Source of the DNA: Sporosarcina globispora
GTDB taxonomy: Bacteria; Bacillota; Bacilli; Bacillales; Cytobacillaceae
DNA length: 64,000 nt
Direction of reading: 5' to 3'
Assembly (NCBI RefSeq): GCF_001274725.1
Contig: NZ_LGUF01000007.1
Location: 4,202,916 to 4,266,915 of the forward strand
Both the position numbers and the translations under genes were made by a program. A model generated the notes under the pieces. The model ran no database searches and was not told where the DNA came from. It saw only the letters and a program-made list of their open reading frames with translations. Of this stretch, positions 45,908 to 57,147 are shown piece after piece. Within the stretch, counting starts at the first letter, position 1; the number at the start of each line of letters is the position of its first letter.

Positions 45908-48150
45908 TAACGTTCCACTTCTTCCATAATATATGCTTCGATAACGTCGCCTTCTTTAACGTCATTGAAGTTTTTGATGGTAATACCGCATTCATAGCCT
46001 TGAGCTACTTCTTTCGCGTCATCTTTGAAGCGCTTAAGAGCGTCAACTTCCCCTTCAAAAATAACAACACCATCGCGTATTAAGCGGACACCGCTGTCAC
46101 GTGTGATTTTTCCGTCTGTGACATACGAACCTGCGATTGTACCGATTTTGGATACTTTAAAAGTCTGGCGGACTTCAGCCTGGCCGATGATTTTTTCTTC
46201 GAACTCAGGATCAAGCATGCCCTGCATCGCCAATTCAATTTCCTCGATTACTTTATAAATGATGCGGTGAAGACGGATATCTACATCTTCAGCATCTGCT
46301 GCACGTTTTGCATTATTGTCAGGACGGACATTAAACCCGATAACAATAGCATTGAAAGCTGCAGCCAAAGTGATGTCAGACTCATTAATTGCACCTACAC
46401 CGGTATGAAGGATACGCACATTTACGCCTTCTACATCTATTTTATGAAGTGCTGCAGTTAATGCTTCCGCAGAACCTTGAACATCCGCTTTAACAACGAT
46501 GTTTAAGTCTTTCATTTCCCCTTGTTTCATATGTTCAAACAAGTTATCCAGACTTACTCGAGTTTTTTCATTTCTTTGAGCCTGCAAAGCTTGCTGTGCA
46601 CGGGCTTCACCTATCTGGCGGGCTGTCTTTTCATCGTCTAGAACAGCGAAGCGGTCACCGGCTTGAGGAACTTCATTAAGACCAGTAATTTCAACTGGTG
46701 TAGAAGGTTCTGCAGTTTTCACACGGCGGCCAAGATCATTAACCATTGCACGGACACGTCCAAATGTGTTTCCGACAACGATAGGATCTCCTACCTTCAA
46801 AGTACCGTTTTGTACAAGAAGCGTCGCAACAGAACCGCGGCCTTTATCAAGCTGCGCTTCAATAACTGTACCAACCGCATTGCGATCAGGGTTTGCTTTG
46901 TATTCTTCCACTTCGCCTACAAGAAGAATCATTTCAAGAAGCTCATCAATTCCATCGCCTTTTATAGCTGAGATCGGAACAAAGATCGTGTCTCCGCCCC
47001 ATGCCTCTGGAACAAGGTTATGCTCAGTTAATTCCTGCATTACACGGTCAGGGTTTGCTGCTTCTTTATCCATTTTGTTTACAGCTACGATGATTGGGAC
47101 TTCTGCTGCTTTTGCATGGTTGATTGCTTCAACTGTTTGCGGCATAACACCGTCATCTGCTGCAACAACAAGAATTGTAATATCGGTAATCTTTGCACCG
47201 CGGGCACGCATTGTTGTAAACGCAGCGTGTCCAGGAGTATCAAGGAAAGTAATCTTTTTGCCGTTTTCTTCTACTTGATAAGCACCGATATGCTGAGTGA
47301 TTCCGCCTGCTTCTCCAGCAGTTACTTTTGTGTTGCGGATAGAGTCAAGCAATGTTGTTTTCCCATGGTCAACGTGTCCCATGATTGTTACGACAGATGG
47401 GCGTTCAACAAGCTCAGTATTTTCATCTTCTGTGAAGTATACTTCAAGGTCAGTTGTATCAACCAATACTTCTTCTTCTACTTCCACACCGTATTCACTT
47501 GCAATCAGTTCAATGGCATCTTTGTCCAGATCCTGGTTAATGGTTGCCATTACACCAAGCATGAAAAGCTTTTTAATGATTTCAGAAGGTTCGCGGTGCA
47601 GCTTCTTTGCCAGTTCCGCTACTGTCAGTGATTCGCTGAAAGTAATTTTTGAAGGAAGCTCCTTCACTTTCTTAGGAGCTGGGGCACTTTGAGTGTGCTG
47701 CTGCTGTTTGCCTTTATTGTTTTTATTCTTATTGTTGTTTCGGTTATTATTTCTGTTGTTATTATTGTTTCTATTGTTATTGTTGTTGTTGTTATTGCCC
47801 CGGGTATTGCCGGAGAAGTTTTTGCCGGACTGGCTGCCCTGTCCCTGATTTCTGTTTTCACCGGATTTATTCTGAGGCTTGTTCTTAGGTGCCGATGAAT
47901 TTTTATCAGCATTATTATTGGCAGCCGGTTTTGCATTTCCTTGCGGCTTCTGCTGATTTTGAGGTTTGTTTTGCTTTTGAGACTGGCTATCATTCTTGAT
48001 GAAGATGCCGTCAAGTTTCTGGACAGCAGCAGGCTCAATCGTAGTCATATGATTGGAAACCTCAATATCCATATCTTTTAATTTAGTAATAACATCCTTG
48101 CTTGAAATGTTATGTTTTTTCGCATATTCATAAACGCGCATTTTACTCAT
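45907..48150 (-). CDS. infB: Translation initiation factor IF-2
   Basis: The initiator-tRNA GTPase, 747 residues. The GTPase motifs are clear: [18 protein letters not shown] and NKMDK; IF2 domains III and IV follow. The N-terminal region has the [16 protein letters not shown]2N domain, then an extreme low-complexity stretch rich in Asn (about residues 110-150). It lies between ylxQ and ylxP; start codon by ATG with AGGGGGTG-type SD. Confidence 0.97.
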   Translation of the reverse strand: MSKMRVYEYAKKHNISSKDVITKLKDMDIEVSNHMTTIEPAAVQKLDGIFIKNDSQSQKQNKPQNQQKPQGNAKPAANNNADKNSSAPKNKPQNKSGENRNQGQGSQSGKNFSGNTRGNNNNNNNNRNNNNNRNNNRNNNKNKNNKGKQQQHTQSAPAPKKVKELPSKITFSESLTVAELAKKLHREPSEIIKKLFMLGVMATINQDLDKDAIELIASEYGVEVEEEVLVDTTDLEVYFTEDENTELVERPSVVTIMGHVDHGKTTLLDSIRNTKVTAGEAGGITQHIGAYQVEENGKKITFLDTPGHAAFTTMRARGAKITDITILVVAADDGVMPQTVEAINHAKAAEVPIIVAVNKMDKEAANPDRVMQELTEHNLVPEAWGGDTIFVPISAIKGDGIDELLEMILLVGEVEEYKANPDRNAVGTVIEAQLDKGRGSVATLLVQNGTLKVGDPIVVGNTFGRVRAMVNDLGRRVKTAEPSTPVEITGLNEVPQAGDRFAVLDDEKTARQIGEARAQQALQAQRNEKTRVSLDNLFEHMKQGEMKDLNIVVKADVQGSAEALTAALHKIDVEGVNVRILHTGVGAINESDITLAAAFNAIVIGFNVRPDNNAKRAADAEDVDIRLHRIIYKVIEEIELAMQGMLDPEFEEKIIGQAEVRQTFKVSKIGTIAGSYVTDGKITRDSGVRLIRDGVVIFEGEVDALKRFKDDAKEVAQGYECGITIKNFNDVKEGDVIEAYIMEEVER

Positions 48151-48169
48151 ACTTTCACCCCCGCTAGTA

Positions 48170-48472
48170 TTAATCGAGCAACGTTAACAGCTTTTTTGCA
48201 AATCCGGCATCTAACACTGCCACAACAACGCGGGCTTCTTTCCCTATAGCCTGGCCGAGCATCTCCCGGTTTTGAATAAGCTTATAAGGAACCCCGAATG
48301 ATTTACATTTATCTGTAACTTTCTTTGCCGTATTTGCGGATGCATCTGCAGACAGCAATACAAGCTTTGCTTTGCCGTTTCTGATCTCTTTAACAGCAAG
48401 CTCTTCTCCCGAAGTAATTTTCCGTGCCCGATTGGCTAAGCCAAGCAATGACATCCATTGATTTGAGTTCAT
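48170..48472 (-). CDS. ylxQ: L7Ae-family K-turn RNA-binding protein YlxQ
   Basis: A 100-residue ribosomal-protein-L7Ae-like protein that binds kink-turn RNAs. [20 protein letters not shown] and [13 protein letters not shown] are typical. The ATG overlaps ylxR's stop by four bases. No identified partner RNA is visible in the window. Confidence 0.93.
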   Translation of the reverse strand: MNSNQWMSLLGLANRARKITSGEELAVKEIRNGKAKLVLLSADASANTAKKVTDKCKSFGVPYKLIQNREMLGQAIGKEARVVVAVLDAGFAKKLLTLLD

Positions 48473-48759
48473 TTGGATTGCCGTTTCTCCTTCTCTATTA
48501 ACTCCAAGAGTTCTTCATAGATCTTATCATCTATGGAAACTTCTAAATGATTGGCTAAGATATTCTTCTTTTTTGCTAACAAAACTGCTTCCTTTTCTTT
48601 GGAAAGATAAGCCCCGCGACCTGATTTTTTTCCGGTCGGGTCTACAGATACTTCTCCTTCTTTGGAGCGAACGATGCGAACGAGTTCTTTTTTCGGCCTC
48701 ATTTCACCGGTAGCGACACATTTTCGCAAAGGAACTTTTTTACGATTGTTCACGATCAT
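48469..48759 (-). CDS. rnpM: RNase P modulator RnpM (YlxR, DUF448)
   Basis: A 96-residue basic DUF448 protein. [21 protein letters not shown] is the family signature, followed by [13 protein letters not shown]. RnpM is reported to bind and modulate RNase P RNA in B. subtilis. It follows nusA by 11 bases. Confidence 0.92.
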   Translation of the reverse strand: MIVNNRKKVPLRKCVATGEMRPKKELVRIVRSKEGEVSVDPTGKKSGRGAYLSKEKEAVLLAKKKNILANHLEVSIDDKIYEELLELIEKEKRQSK

Positions 48760-48770
48760 TCACCTCTTCC

Positions 48771-49919
48771 TTATTCTTTTTCCTCTAAAATCTCATCCTG
48801 AAAATCGAAGTCTGCATCATTTTCGTAGTCTTCGTTTTCATTATCAAAATTCAACAGAGTTTCTTCCCGCGGATAAATTCCGGATTCACGGGCATCTGTT
48901 TCGGATTTGATGTCGATTTTCCAGCCTGTAAGCTTGGCTGCAAGTCTTGCATTCTGACCGCGCTTTCCGATTGCCAATGAAAGCTGATAATCCGGTACAA
49001 CAACCGTTGTAGCTTTGTCTTCTTCATTTACGATTACGTCAAGCACTTTTGAAGGGCTTAGTGCATTGGCAACGAAAACAACCGGATCTGAAGACCATTT
49101 CACAATATCAATCTTTTCGCCCTTAAGCTCATTAACAACCGCCTGTACACGTGTGCCCTTAGGTCCTACACATGAACCAACCGGATCTACTTCTTCGTTG
49201 TCTGAATGAACGGAGATCTTTGAACGGTCCCCTGCCTCACGGGCAACGGATTTGATTTCAACAGTTCCATCATAGATTTCAGGCACTTCAATTTCAAATA
49301 ATCTCTTCAGCAGGCCTGGATGTGTTCTGCTTACAAAGATCTGTGGTCCTTTTGTTGTCTTTTCTACTTTTGTAATAAAGACTTTAATTCGGTCATGGGG
49401 CTGATAACGCTCATTTGGCATTTGTTCGTTCGCCGGAAGGATCGCTTCAATCTTTCCAAGGCTCACATAGATGAACTTAGGATCTGTACGCTGAACAATC
49501 CCCGTCATGATATCTTCTTCACGGTCGATAAATTCAGAATAAATGATGCCTCTCTCCGCTTCACGGACACGCTGTGTAACAACCTGCTTGGCAGTCTGGG
49601 CAGCTATGCGCCCAAAGTCCTTAGGTGTTACTTCCATTTCAACGACATCTTCCACCTGGTAGTTCGGGTTGATTTTTTGAGCATCTTCAACTGAAATTTC
49701 AAGACGCGGATCAAACACTTCATCCACTACCTCTTTACGTGCAAAGACTCTCATTGTCCCGTTTCCAAGGTTTAAATCAATGCGCACATTCTGCGCCTGG
49801 TTAAAGTTTCTGCGGTAGGCTGACACCAATGCAGCTTCAATTGCTTCGATAATCACATCGCGAGAAATGCCTTTTTCTTTCTCAAGCAATGTCAGAGCAT
49901 CCAAAAGTTCACTGCTCAT
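48771..49919 (-). CDS. nusA: Transcription termination/antitermination factor NusA
   Basis: A 382-residue RNA polymerase-binding elongation factor. It has an N-terminal RNAP-binding domain, S1, then KH1/KH2 (VGPKGTRVQAVVNEL and IGKRGQNARLAAKL), and an acidic C-terminal tail (NENEDYENDADFD). It has no AR repeats, as expected for Bacillus NusA. Upstream, the 200-base gap to rimP holds a dispersed repeat element. Confidence 0.97.
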   Translation of the reverse strand: MSSELLDALTLLEKEKGISRDVIIEAIEAALVSAYRRNFNQAQNVRIDLNLGNGTMRVFARKEVVDEVFDPRLEISVEDAQKINPNYQVEDVVEMEVTPKDFGRIAAQTAKQVVTQRVREAERGIIYSEFIDREEDIMTGIVQRTDPKFIYVSLGKIEAILPANEQMPNERYQPHDRIKVFITKVEKTTKGPQIFVSRTHPGLLKRLFEIEVPEIYDGTVEIKSVAREAGDRSKISVHSDNEEVDPVGSCVGPKGTRVQAVVNELKGEKIDIVKWSSDPVVFVANALSPSKVLDVIVNEEDKATTVVVPDYQLSLAIGKRGQNARLAAKLTGWKIDIKSETDARESGIYPREETLLNFDNENEDYENDADFDFQDEILEEKE

Positions 49920-50014
49920 GAGATTTTTATCCCCCTTTATTTCTCCTATAAAATAATCCTTAGCAGCAATTTGCTTTTATTAATAAGACAAGTAAGTATA
50001 GGTTTTTGAACGTC

Positions 50015-50090
50015 GATAACTGTCTAGCTCCAGCGCCTATCCCCTCGAGGTCACAAGCCGGTCCTCCGTGAGCAAGGCGCTTCCGCTTTT
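50015..50090 (+). repeat. Dispersed intergenic repeat, copy 1 (rimP-nusA gap)
   Basis: It begins GATAACTGTCTAGCTCCAG (50015) and ends GGCGCTTCCGCTTTT (50090), 76 bases. The termini are nearly identical to those of copy 2 in the reverse orientation at 59665-59764, with unrelated centres. AGCGCC near one end can pair with GGCGCT near the other. Such repeats are common in Bacillus-like genomes. Confidence 0.75.
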
Positions 50091-50120
50091 ATTAATAAGC
50101 AAGCCCGCAATCAGCTGTCA

Positions 50121-50588
50121 TTAGAAAACAACGGCTAAACGGGCATTGGCTACCTTTTCATAAGGAATTTCGATACTTTTCTTCCTCGTTTTGATTTTAA
50201 CTTCAACCGTAACGGTATCGCCGTCAAAATATGTCAATACACCTTCGAACGTCTTTTCTCCTTCAATCGGCTCGTATGTTTTAATGAAAACATTTTTGCC
50301 GATTGCTTTAACAAAATCACTGTCTTTCTTTAGAGGGCGTTCAGCTCCCGGTGATGAAACTTCCAAGAAATAGTTGTAAGGAATCGGATCTTCAGCATCC
50401 AGCTTTTCACTTAGCCTTTCACTTACCGTTCCGCACTCCTCAATATCAACACCTGTTTCTTTATCAATAAATACGCGAAGGAACCAGTCTTTCCCTTCTT
50501 TAACATATTCAATGTCGACTAATTCTAAATTAAGTTCATCCACAATAGGGGTGACTAATAGTTCCACCGTTTCAGTCACTTTGCTCAT
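50121..50588 (-). CDS. rimP: Ribosome maturation factor RimP
   Basis: A 155-residue 30S-maturation factor, first gene of the rimP-nusA-infB operon. [21 protein letters not shown] starts the protein, and SPGAERPLK is the family signature. An SD is present upstream of the ATG. The promoter at 50735-50763 and a leader hairpin lie upstream. Confidence 0.96.
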   Translation of the reverse strand: MSKVTETVELLVTPIVDELNLELVDIEYVKEGKDWFLRVFIDKETGVDIEECGTVSERLSEKLDAEDPIPYNYFLEVSSPGAERPLKKDSDFVKAIGKNVFIKTYEPIEGEKTFEGVLTYFDGDTVTVEVKIKTRKKSIEIPYEKVANARLAVVF

Positions 50589-50674
50589 TCATTTCCCTCC
50601 TTTTTCTCGGATTGATAGCTCTTGTTTTTTCAGAAGTTTTATTATGATATTCAGGAAAAAACCGTACACAACAC

Positions 50675-50700
50675 GAAAGAGTGGGTTGCCCCACTCTTCC
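50675..50700 (-). promoter_or_regulatory. Hairpin in rimP leader
   Basis: GGAAGAGTGGG pairs with CCCACTCTTTC (one G-U), loop GCAA-like, 87 bases upstream of the rimP ATG. No U-run follows it on the minus strand, so it looks like a leader structure rather than a terminator of polC. Confidence 0.5.
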
Positions 50701-50734
50701 TTTTGCGAGAGTTATTCTTAGTATTTCCAATAAA

Positions 50735-50763
50735 ACTATACCATAACCAATTTTTTAATGCAA
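50735..50763 (-). promoter_or_regulatory. Extended -10 promoter of rimP-nusA-infB operon
   Basis: The minus strand shows TTGCAT (50763-50758), a 17-base spacer and TGG-TATAGT, an extended -10 (TGnTATAAT type) with the hexamer at 50740-50735. The transcribed leader would be about 140 bases. Confidence 0.65.
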
Positions 50764-50812
50764 ATGGAATAGCTGTCAGCATATGGGTTTGGAACACTGT
50801 CTGCTCTCTTTT

Positions 50813-53800
50813 TTAGAATAGTGAAAGCTGATTTTGCTCCGGAAGGGATTCCAGGCAGCCGTGGTTATCCAGGTATTCAATAATCGTCTTGGACACTTTT
50901 CCGCGCTGCTGCAGGTCTTCCTTGGATAGGAATTCCCCTTCTTCTCTGGCTTTAACAATATTGAATGCGGCGTTCGTTCCCAATCCTGGAATCGAATTAA
51001 ATGGAGGAATTAAAGAATTTCCGTCAATAATAAACTCATTTGCACTTGATCGGTATAAGTCCACCTTTTGGAAATTAAATCCCCTTTCATTCATTTCCAA
51101 AGCCAGTTCCATTACGGTTAATAAGTTCTTTTCTTTTGTTGAAGCATCAAGTCCCTTTGCGTTGATTTCTTCAATGAGCGCCCGGATTGCCTGTGATCCT
51201 TTAACCATCGCATCAACATCAAAGTCCTCTGCGCGGACAGTGAAGTATGCAGCATAGTATAAAAGCGGATTGTGCACTTTAAAGTACGCGATCCGGACAG
51301 CCATTAATACATAGGCCGCGGCGTGAGCTTTTGGGAACATGTATTTAATCTTTTTGCAGGAATCTATATACCATTCCGGCACTTCATTCTTTCTCATTTC
51401 CGCTTCCATTTCATCGCTAAGGCCCTTACCCTTACGGACTGATTCCATAATCTTAAAAGCAAAAGCAGGCTCAAGTCCCTGATAGATTAAGTAGACCATA
51501 ATATCATCACGGCAGCCGATTACTTCACTTAAGTTACAAATATTATTATGAATCAGTTCCTGGGCATTGCCGAGCCAGACATCCGTACCATGCGAGAGGC
51601 CTGAAATCTGGACAAGTTCTGAGAAAGTAGTAGGTTTTGTATCTTCAAGCATCTGGCGGACAAATCGCGTACCAAACTCCGGTATGCCAAGCGTTCCTGT
51701 TTTACACATGATTTGCTCTTCGGTCACACCAAGCGTTTCCGGACCGCTAAAAATTTTCATTACTTCAGGGTCATCTGTTGGGATTGTTTTAGGATCAATG
51801 CCACTAAGATCCTGAAGCATCCTGATAACCGTCGGATCATCGTGTCCGAGTATATCAAGCTTTAATAAATTATCATGAATCGAATGGAAGTCAAAGTGAG
51901 TAGTCTTCCATTCAGATGTCCGGTCGTCGGCAGGAAACTGAATAGGTGAAAAGTCAAAAATGTCCATGTAATCAGGAACTACGATGATCCCCCCCGGATG
52001 CTGTCCGGTTGTTCGTTTTACCCCGGTACATCCTGAAGCCAGCCTATCAATTTCTGCTCCCCTGATTTGCAGATTGTTGTCCTGCTGATATGCTTTCACA
52101 TATCCATAAGCCGTTTTATCGGCAACAGTACCGATTGTACCTGCACGATATACATAATCTTCCCCGAATAGCACCTTCGTGTAATTATGTGCTCTCGGCT
52201 GATACTCACCCGAGAAGTTCAAGTCAATATCGGGTACCTTATCACCTTTGAAGCCAAGGAACGTTTCAAACGGGATATCATGTCCATCTTTTTTATATTT
52301 TGCCCCACAGTTCGGGCAATCTTTGTCAGGCAGGTCGAAACCGGAGCCCACTGACCCGTCATTGAAAAACTCGGAAGTTTTGCATTCCGGGCAAATGTAA
52401 TGCGGCGGGAGCGGATTAACCTCTGTTATTTCGGTCATCGTCGCAACAAAAGAAGAGCCTACTGATCCCCGGGAACCAACAAGATAGCCATCATCCAGTG
52501 ATTTTTTTACAAGTTTATGAGAGATCAGATAGATAACCGCGAACCCATGTCCAATAATACTTTTAAGTTCTTTTTCAAGACGGGCTTCAACTATTTCAGG
52601 AAGCGGATCACCATAGATTCTTCTCGCCATCCCGTAACTCATGCTCCGCATTTCTTCATCTGCGCCCTCAATTTTTGGCGTATACAAATCATCTTTAATC
52701 GGCTTAATCTCTTCAATCATATCCGCTATTTTGTTCGTATTCTCAACCACGATTTCCTTCGCTTTTTCTTTACCAAGAAATGAAAAAGTGTCAAGCATTT
52801 CATTTGTCGTCCTGAAATGAACATCTGGGAGCTGATGGCGATTCAGCGGATTTGCACCACCTTGTGAATTAACAAGGATTTTCCGATAGATTTTATCATT
52901 TGGATTCAGATAGTGGACATTGCCTGTCGCCACAACCGGAAGTTCTAGCTTATCCCCAAGTTTTACAATATTTCCGATGATTTCTTCAAGCGCTTTCTCA
53001 TCTCTTACAAGTTCCAGTTCCAAAAGATGCGCATAGACTTCTTTTGGATGAACTTCAAGATAGTCATAGAATTGCGCTGTATCTTCCACTTCATCTGGAG
53101 ATTTCTGCATCATGCCTTCAAAAACTTCACCCTTGTCGCATCCTGATCCAACAAGTATTCCTTCACGATGCTTTTGAAGGACTGATCTTGGAATGCGGGG
53201 CACTCTGTAAAAGTATTCAAGATGCGAGATCGATACGAGTTTAAAGAGATTTTTCAGCCCTGCCTCAGTCTGGGCAAGAAGGGTGCAATGAGCCGGTCTT
53301 GCGCGCTGATAGGCATTTCCCTGCCCCATATTATTATTGAGCTGATCATGGTATTCTATTCCTTTTTCATCTGCATGCTTAAGCATTTTTAGAAGCAAAT
53401 ACCCTGTTGCTTCTGCGTCATATATGGCACGGTGATGCTGAGTAAGCTCAACATCAAACTTTTTCGCAAGGGTGTTAAGACGGTGATTCTTCATGTCGGG
53501 ATATAAAAAGCGTGCCAGTTCAAGTGTATCAATAACAGGGTTAGGTGCCTTTCCAATGCCAATCTTTTTATAGCCGACATTCAAGAAGCCCATGTCGAAG
53601 GAAGCGTTATGGGCTACCAAAACAGCGTCTTCTGCCCACTCATGAAACTTCTTCAAAACCTCTTCTACTTCAGGTGCATTTTCCACGAGATCATCTGTGA
53701 TTCCAGTCAAGTTTATGGTTGTTGCTGATAGCGGATGATGAGGGTTTGCAAAGGATTCAAAACGATCAATGATTTCACCATCATGAATCTTAACAGCGGC

Positions 53801-55123
53801 AAGCTCAATAATGGTATCATAAACAGCTGATAAACCGGTTGTCTCAACGTCAAATACAACATAAGTATCTTCAGTAAGCTTACGATGCGCATCATTATAG
53901 GCAATCGGCACACCATCATCAACAAGGTTCACTTCTATGCCGTATAGAATCTTAATATCATTCTTTTTCCCGGCACCATAGGCTTCAGGGAATGATTGAG
54001 CTACAGCATGATCTGTAATGGCTACAGCTTTGTGTCCCCATTTTTTTGCCTGTGAAACAAGGGCACTTACAGATGAAACTGCATCCATTTGGCTCATTGG
54101 CGTATGAAGGTGAAGCTCGACCCTTTTTTCGTCAGCAGACGCAGTATCCTGTCTTTGAATAGGCTTAATCTCATTTATATCGTTTCCGATCATCACCAGG
54201 TCACGGACAAATGTATCATTTTGAATGCTGCCGCGGACCTTTAGCCACATTCCTTTTTGAACATGCTGGAATAAAGCTGCATCCTCTTTGTCCCTTGAGA
54301 ACATTTTGACAAGAATGGAGCTAGTGTAATCAGTAATTTTAAAAGTTAAGAGTGTCCGGCCGCTGCGAAGCTCTCTCGTTTCTGCGGCAAATACATAGCC
54401 CTCAATGGCTACGCGGCGTTCTTCATCGACAATATCAATCAATTTGCGGTAATCTGCATCGTCTTTTATTGTAAGGCCAATTGTGAGAGGACCCTGTGGT
54501 GCTGAAGGATCTGCAGATTCTGCTTCAGCTTCTTTCTTCTGCATCTCGATCGCTGCCTGGAGACCGCGCTCCTGGTCTTCTTTGCGTTTGGCCTCCATAA
54601 ATTTTTCATATTCTTCATTGGATCCTTCCGAAGATACTTCTGTATCAACTGTTAAGGCCGGAAAGCCAAAAACTTGAAAAACTTCTGAAATGGTGCCTGC
54701 ATACTTCTTCTTGATTGATAGTCCTTCAAGTTCATTTCGAACTTTAATGATAAGTTTGTTGCCCTGTGCTGAAGGAACCTGTTCATTCAAGAGCTTTATG
54801 AGCGGCGGCGCCATTCCATCCATCTCTTTGATGCAGTTATGCCAATATTCCAGAATAAGCTGTTCAGTAAAATCCTGATTTTTCACAGATATGCTATAAG
54901 AAATTTCTGCAATATGGGAAAATGTCTTTTCCAGCTGATCTGTGAAGCGGCTATATATACTGCAAGGAACAATCTTCGGGAAGGAAAAATAAAAATGCCA
55001 TTTCCGTGAATGTCTTTCGACTATGACCCTTTCGATCTGGGCATCATGAAAGTGCTGCACAAAGGCATCTTCAGTTAGCTGCATCTGCTGGAGCAAGAGC
55101 TGAAATCTAGAAGGTTCGCTCAT
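50813..55123 (-). CDS. polC: DNA polymerase III alpha subunit, PolC type
   Basis: The replicative polymerase of Firmicutes. Order: N-terminal domain, OB fold (about residues 230-330), PHP domain with [13 protein letters not shown], DEDDh 3'-5' exonuclease with [13 protein letters not shown], then the polymerase palm with [12 protein letters not shown] and the zinc-finger region [10 protein letters not shown]. The frame is open to 55138, but the ATG at 55123 has GGGAGAGA at proper spacing, giving 1436 residues. The C-terminal QNQLSLF is the beta-clamp-binding motif. Confidence 0.98.
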   Translation of the reverse strand: MSEPSRFQLLLQQMQLTEDAFVQHFHDAQIERVIVERHSRKWHFYFSFPKIVPCSIYSRFTDQLEKTFSHIAEISYSISVKNQDFTEQLILEYWHNCIKEMDGMAPPLIKLLNEQVPSAQGNKLIIKVRNELEGLSIKKKYAGTISEVFQVFGFPALTVDTEVSSEGSNEEYEKFMEAKRKEDQERGLQAAIEMQKKEAEAESADPSAPQGPLTIGLTIKDDADYRKLIDIVDEERRVAIEGYVFAAETRELRSGRTLLTFKITDYTSSILVKMFSRDKEDAALFQHVQKGMWLKVRGSIQNDTFVRDLVMIGNDINEIKPIQRQDTASADEKRVELHLHTPMSQMDAVSSVSALVSQAKKWGHKAVAITDHAVAQSFPEAYGAGKKNDIKILYGIEVNLVDDGVPIAYNDAHRKLTEDTYVVFDVETTGLSAVYDTIIELAAVKIHDGEIIDRFESFANPHHPLSATTINLTGITDDLVENAPEVEEVLKKFHEWAEDAVLVAHNASFDMGFLNVGYKKIGIGKAPNPVIDTLELARFLYPDMKNHRLNTLAKKFDVELTQHHRAIYDAEATGYLLLKMLKHADEKGIEYHDQLNNNMGQGNAYQRARPAHCTLLAQTEAGLKNLFKLVSISHLEYFYRVPRIPRSVLQKHREGILVGSGCDKGEVFEGMMQKSPDEVEDTAQFYDYLEVHPKEVYAHLLELELVRDEKALEEIIGNIVKLGDKLELPVVATGNVHYLNPNDKIYRKILVNSQGGANPLNRHQLPDVHFRTTNEMLDTFSFLGKEKAKEIVVENTNKIADMIEEIKPIKDDLYTPKIEGADEEMRSMSYGMARRIYGDPLPEIVEARLEKELKSIIGHGFAVIYLISHKLVKKSLDDGYLVGSRGSVGSSFVATMTEITEVNPLPPHYICPECKTSEFFNDGSVGSGFDLPDKDCPNCGAKYKKDGHDIPFETFLGFKGDKVPDIDLNFSGEYQPRAHNYTKVLFGEDYVYRAGTIGTVADKTAYGYVKAYQQDNNLQIRGAEIDRLASGCTGVKRTTGQHPGGIIVVPDYMDIFDFSPIQFPADDRTSEWKTTHFDFHSIHDNLLKLDILGHDDPTVIRMLQDLSGIDPKTIPTDDPEVMKIFSGPETLGVTEEQIMCKTGTLGIPEFGTRFVRQMLEDTKPTTFSELVQISGLSHGTDVWLGNAQELIHNNICNLSEVIGCRDDIMVYLIYQGLEPAFAFKIMESVRKGKGLSDEMEAEMRKNEVPEWYIDSCKKIKYMFPKAHAAAYVLMAVRIAYFKVHNPLLYYAAYFTVRAEDFDVDAMVKGSQAIRALIEEINAKGLDASTKEKNLLTVMELALEMNERGFNFQKVDLYRSSANEFIIDGNSLIPPFNSIPGLGTNAAFNIVKAREEGEFLSKEDLQQRGKVSKTIIEYLDNHGCLESLPEQNQLSLF

Positions 55124-55241
55124 CTTTCTCTCTCCCATCCAATAATCTTGATTTCTATTATTTAAGTATAATTTATTTGTTGATCAAATTATAAATAGAC
55201 AGACGGACTTAATTATAACATATAGATTCTGCTAGTGATTG

Positions 55242-55272
55242 AAAAAACGGATTCCATTTGGAATCCGTTTTT
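55242..55272 (-). terminator. Terminator after proS
   Basis: A strong symmetric stem (AAAAACGGATTCC/GGAATCCGTTTTT) with a 4-base loop and T-runs on both strands, so bidirectional in form; on the minus strand it lies after proS. Confidence 0.92.
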
Positions 55273-55307
55273 AGAGTCTGAACTAAAAGGTACAGTATGC
55301 TTATGTT

Positions 55308-57011
55308 TTAAAGTGCTGACATCATTTCAGCGATTTTTTCTGCAAGCTGATCTTTGTGGATTTCCTGCAGTTCACCTGTTTTTCTTGCTTTCACTTCGAC
55401 GATGCCTTCTGAAGCTTTTTTGCCGACAGTTATGCGGATAGGCAAGCCAATAAGGTCGGAATCTGCAAATTTGACGCCTGGGCGCTCCTGTCTGTCGTCC
55501 ATTAATACTTCATAACAATCGTTCTTCAACATTGAATATAATTCCTCAGCAAGAGAAGCTTGAGCTTCGTCCTTCATGTTGATAGGAATTAGATGCAAGT
55601 CGAATGGAGCCAGTGAACGAGGCCAGACAAAGCCGTTCTCATCATTGAACTGCTCGGCAACAGCAGCCATTGTGCGTGAAACTCCAATTCCATAGCATCC
55701 CATAATCATCGGCTGGGTTCTTCCGTTTTCATCAAGATAAGTTGCTTCCATTGCTTCACTATACCGTGTGCCCAGCTTAAAAATATGGCCAACTTCAATT
55801 CCTTTTGCAAATTGAATTGTACCTTGTCCATCTGGTGTAGGGTCGCCCTCTTGAATGAAACGAAGATCCGCATATTGGGTTACGCTGAAATCACGCTCTG
55901 GATTAACATGGATATAATGAATTCCTTCTTCATTGGCGCCGCATACACCATTCACAATAGCTTCCACTGCATGATCTGCGATAATATCAATTTCTTTCAC
56001 TCCAATAGGTCCTAAAGAACCAACAGCACAGCCCATTACTTGCTTTGTCTCTTTTGCACCAGCAAGCTCCACGTCAGCTGCCTCAAGCAGATTTTTTAGC
56101 TTGATTTCATTCACTTCATGGTCACCGCGAACAAGAACAAGAATATATTTTTCATCGGCTTTGAATAGAAGCGTCTTTATGCACTGCTGTTTAGAGACGT
56201 TCAGGAAGGATGAAACTTCTTCAATCGTTTTTTGATTCTCTGTTGCTGCTCTTTCAAGCTCCTTGGCCACCTCGTCGCTCTTCTTATACTGTGCAATGAC
56301 TGGAGCCATTTCAATATTGGCTGCGTAATCGGAAATATCTGAGTAAGCGATCGTATCTTCGCCAACATCGGATAGAACCATGAATTCATGTGTATCTTTG
56401 CCGCCCATTGCTCCAGAGTCTGCAATAACAGCCCTGAAGTTCAGACCGCAGCGTCTGAACACATTGGAATAAGCTGTATAAAGCTTATCATACATTTCAG
56501 CAAGGCTTTCTGAAGATGCATGAAAAGAATATGCATCCTTCATAATGAACTCACGCCCGCGCAAAAGTCCGAAGCGAGGACGCTTTTCATCACGGAACTT
56601 TGTCTGAATCTGATAAAGCGCCAATGGCAATTTCTTATACGATTTAACTGCATCACGAACCAGGCTTGTGATTACTTCTTCATGAGTGGCACCCAGAGCG
56701 AATTCGCGATCATGGCGATCCTTCATTCTCATCAGCTCTGGTCCATATGTATACCAGCGCCCGGATTCTTGCCATAGTTCTGCAAGCTGAAGGGCCGGCA
56801 TTAAAAGCTCAGATGCCCCTGCATTATCCATTTCTTCCCTGATAATGGCTTCAACCTTTTGCAGAACTTTTTTTGCTAAAGGCATGTAGCTATATATTCC
56901 GCTAGCATTCTGGCGGATAAAGCCAGCTCTTAGCAATAACTGATGGCTTCGTATTTCTGCATCAGCTGGCACTTCTTTTAATGTAGGAATAAGCATCATG
57001 CTCTGTTTCAT
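55308..57011 (-). CDS. proS: Prolyl-tRNA synthetase (bacterial type)
   Basis: A class II synthetase of 567 residues. Motif 2 is [17 protein letters not shown], motif 3 [13 protein letters not shown]; an INS-type editing domain sits between them, deacylating Ala-tRNA-Pro. It ends with an anticodon-binding domain. It is transcribed after rseP, with a large hairpin (57057-57127) in between; no T-box core (TGGNACCGCG) was found. Confidence 0.97.
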   Translation of the reverse strand: MKQSMMLIPTLKEVPADAEIRSHQLLLRAGFIRQNASGIYSYMPLAKKVLQKVEAIIREEMDNAGASELLMPALQLAELWQESGRWYTYGPELMRMKDRHDREFALGATHEEVITSLVRDAVKSYKKLPLALYQIQTKFRDEKRPRFGLLRGREFIMKDAYSFHASSESLAEMYDKLYTAYSNVFRRCGLNFRAVIADSGAMGGKDTHEFMVLSDVGEDTIAYSDISDYAANIEMAPVIAQYKKSDEVAKELERAATENQKTIEEVSSFLNVSKQQCIKTLLFKADEKYILVLVRGDHEVNEIKLKNLLEAADVELAGAKETKQVMGCAVGSLGPIGVKEIDIIADHAVEAIVNGVCGANEEGIHYIHVNPERDFSVTQYADLRFIQEGDPTPDGQGTIQFAKGIEVGHIFKLGTRYSEAMEATYLDENGRTQPMIMGCYGIGVSRTMAAVAEQFNDENGFVWPRSLAPFDLHLIPINMKDEAQASLAEELYSMLKNDCYEVLMDDRQERPGVKFADSDLIGLPIRITVGKKASEGIVEVKARKTGELQEIHKDQLAEKIAEMMSAL

Positions 57012-57056
57012 TTATTAGCACCTCAATTAAATTATGTATGGAACTGCATTTTCAAC

Positions 57057-57127
57057 AAAAGAAGGGTGCCCCGGCCAACAGAAAAAGCTTAATTGCTTCC
57101 TGAGACCAGAGACTTCACCCTTCTTTT
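57057..57127 (-). terminator. Large hairpin between rseP and proS
   Basis: AAAAGAAGGGTG pairs with CACCCTTCTTTT over a ~47-base loop that has its own small stem (GAAGC/GCTTTTTC). The minus strand ends in TTTTG. It may terminate rseP transcripts or structure the proS leader. Confidence 0.6.
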
Positions 57128-57147
57128 ATATGCAGCTCTAATATGTT

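Noticed and set aside
46766-47631. Two ~170-codon plus-strand frames over infB
   Set aside because: Antisense shadows; the IF-2 frame is complete and highly conserved on the other strand.
57057-57127. T-box riboswitch upstream of proS
   Set aside because: The large hairpin looked promising, but no AGGGTGGNACCGCG antiterminator core or specifier loop was seen.
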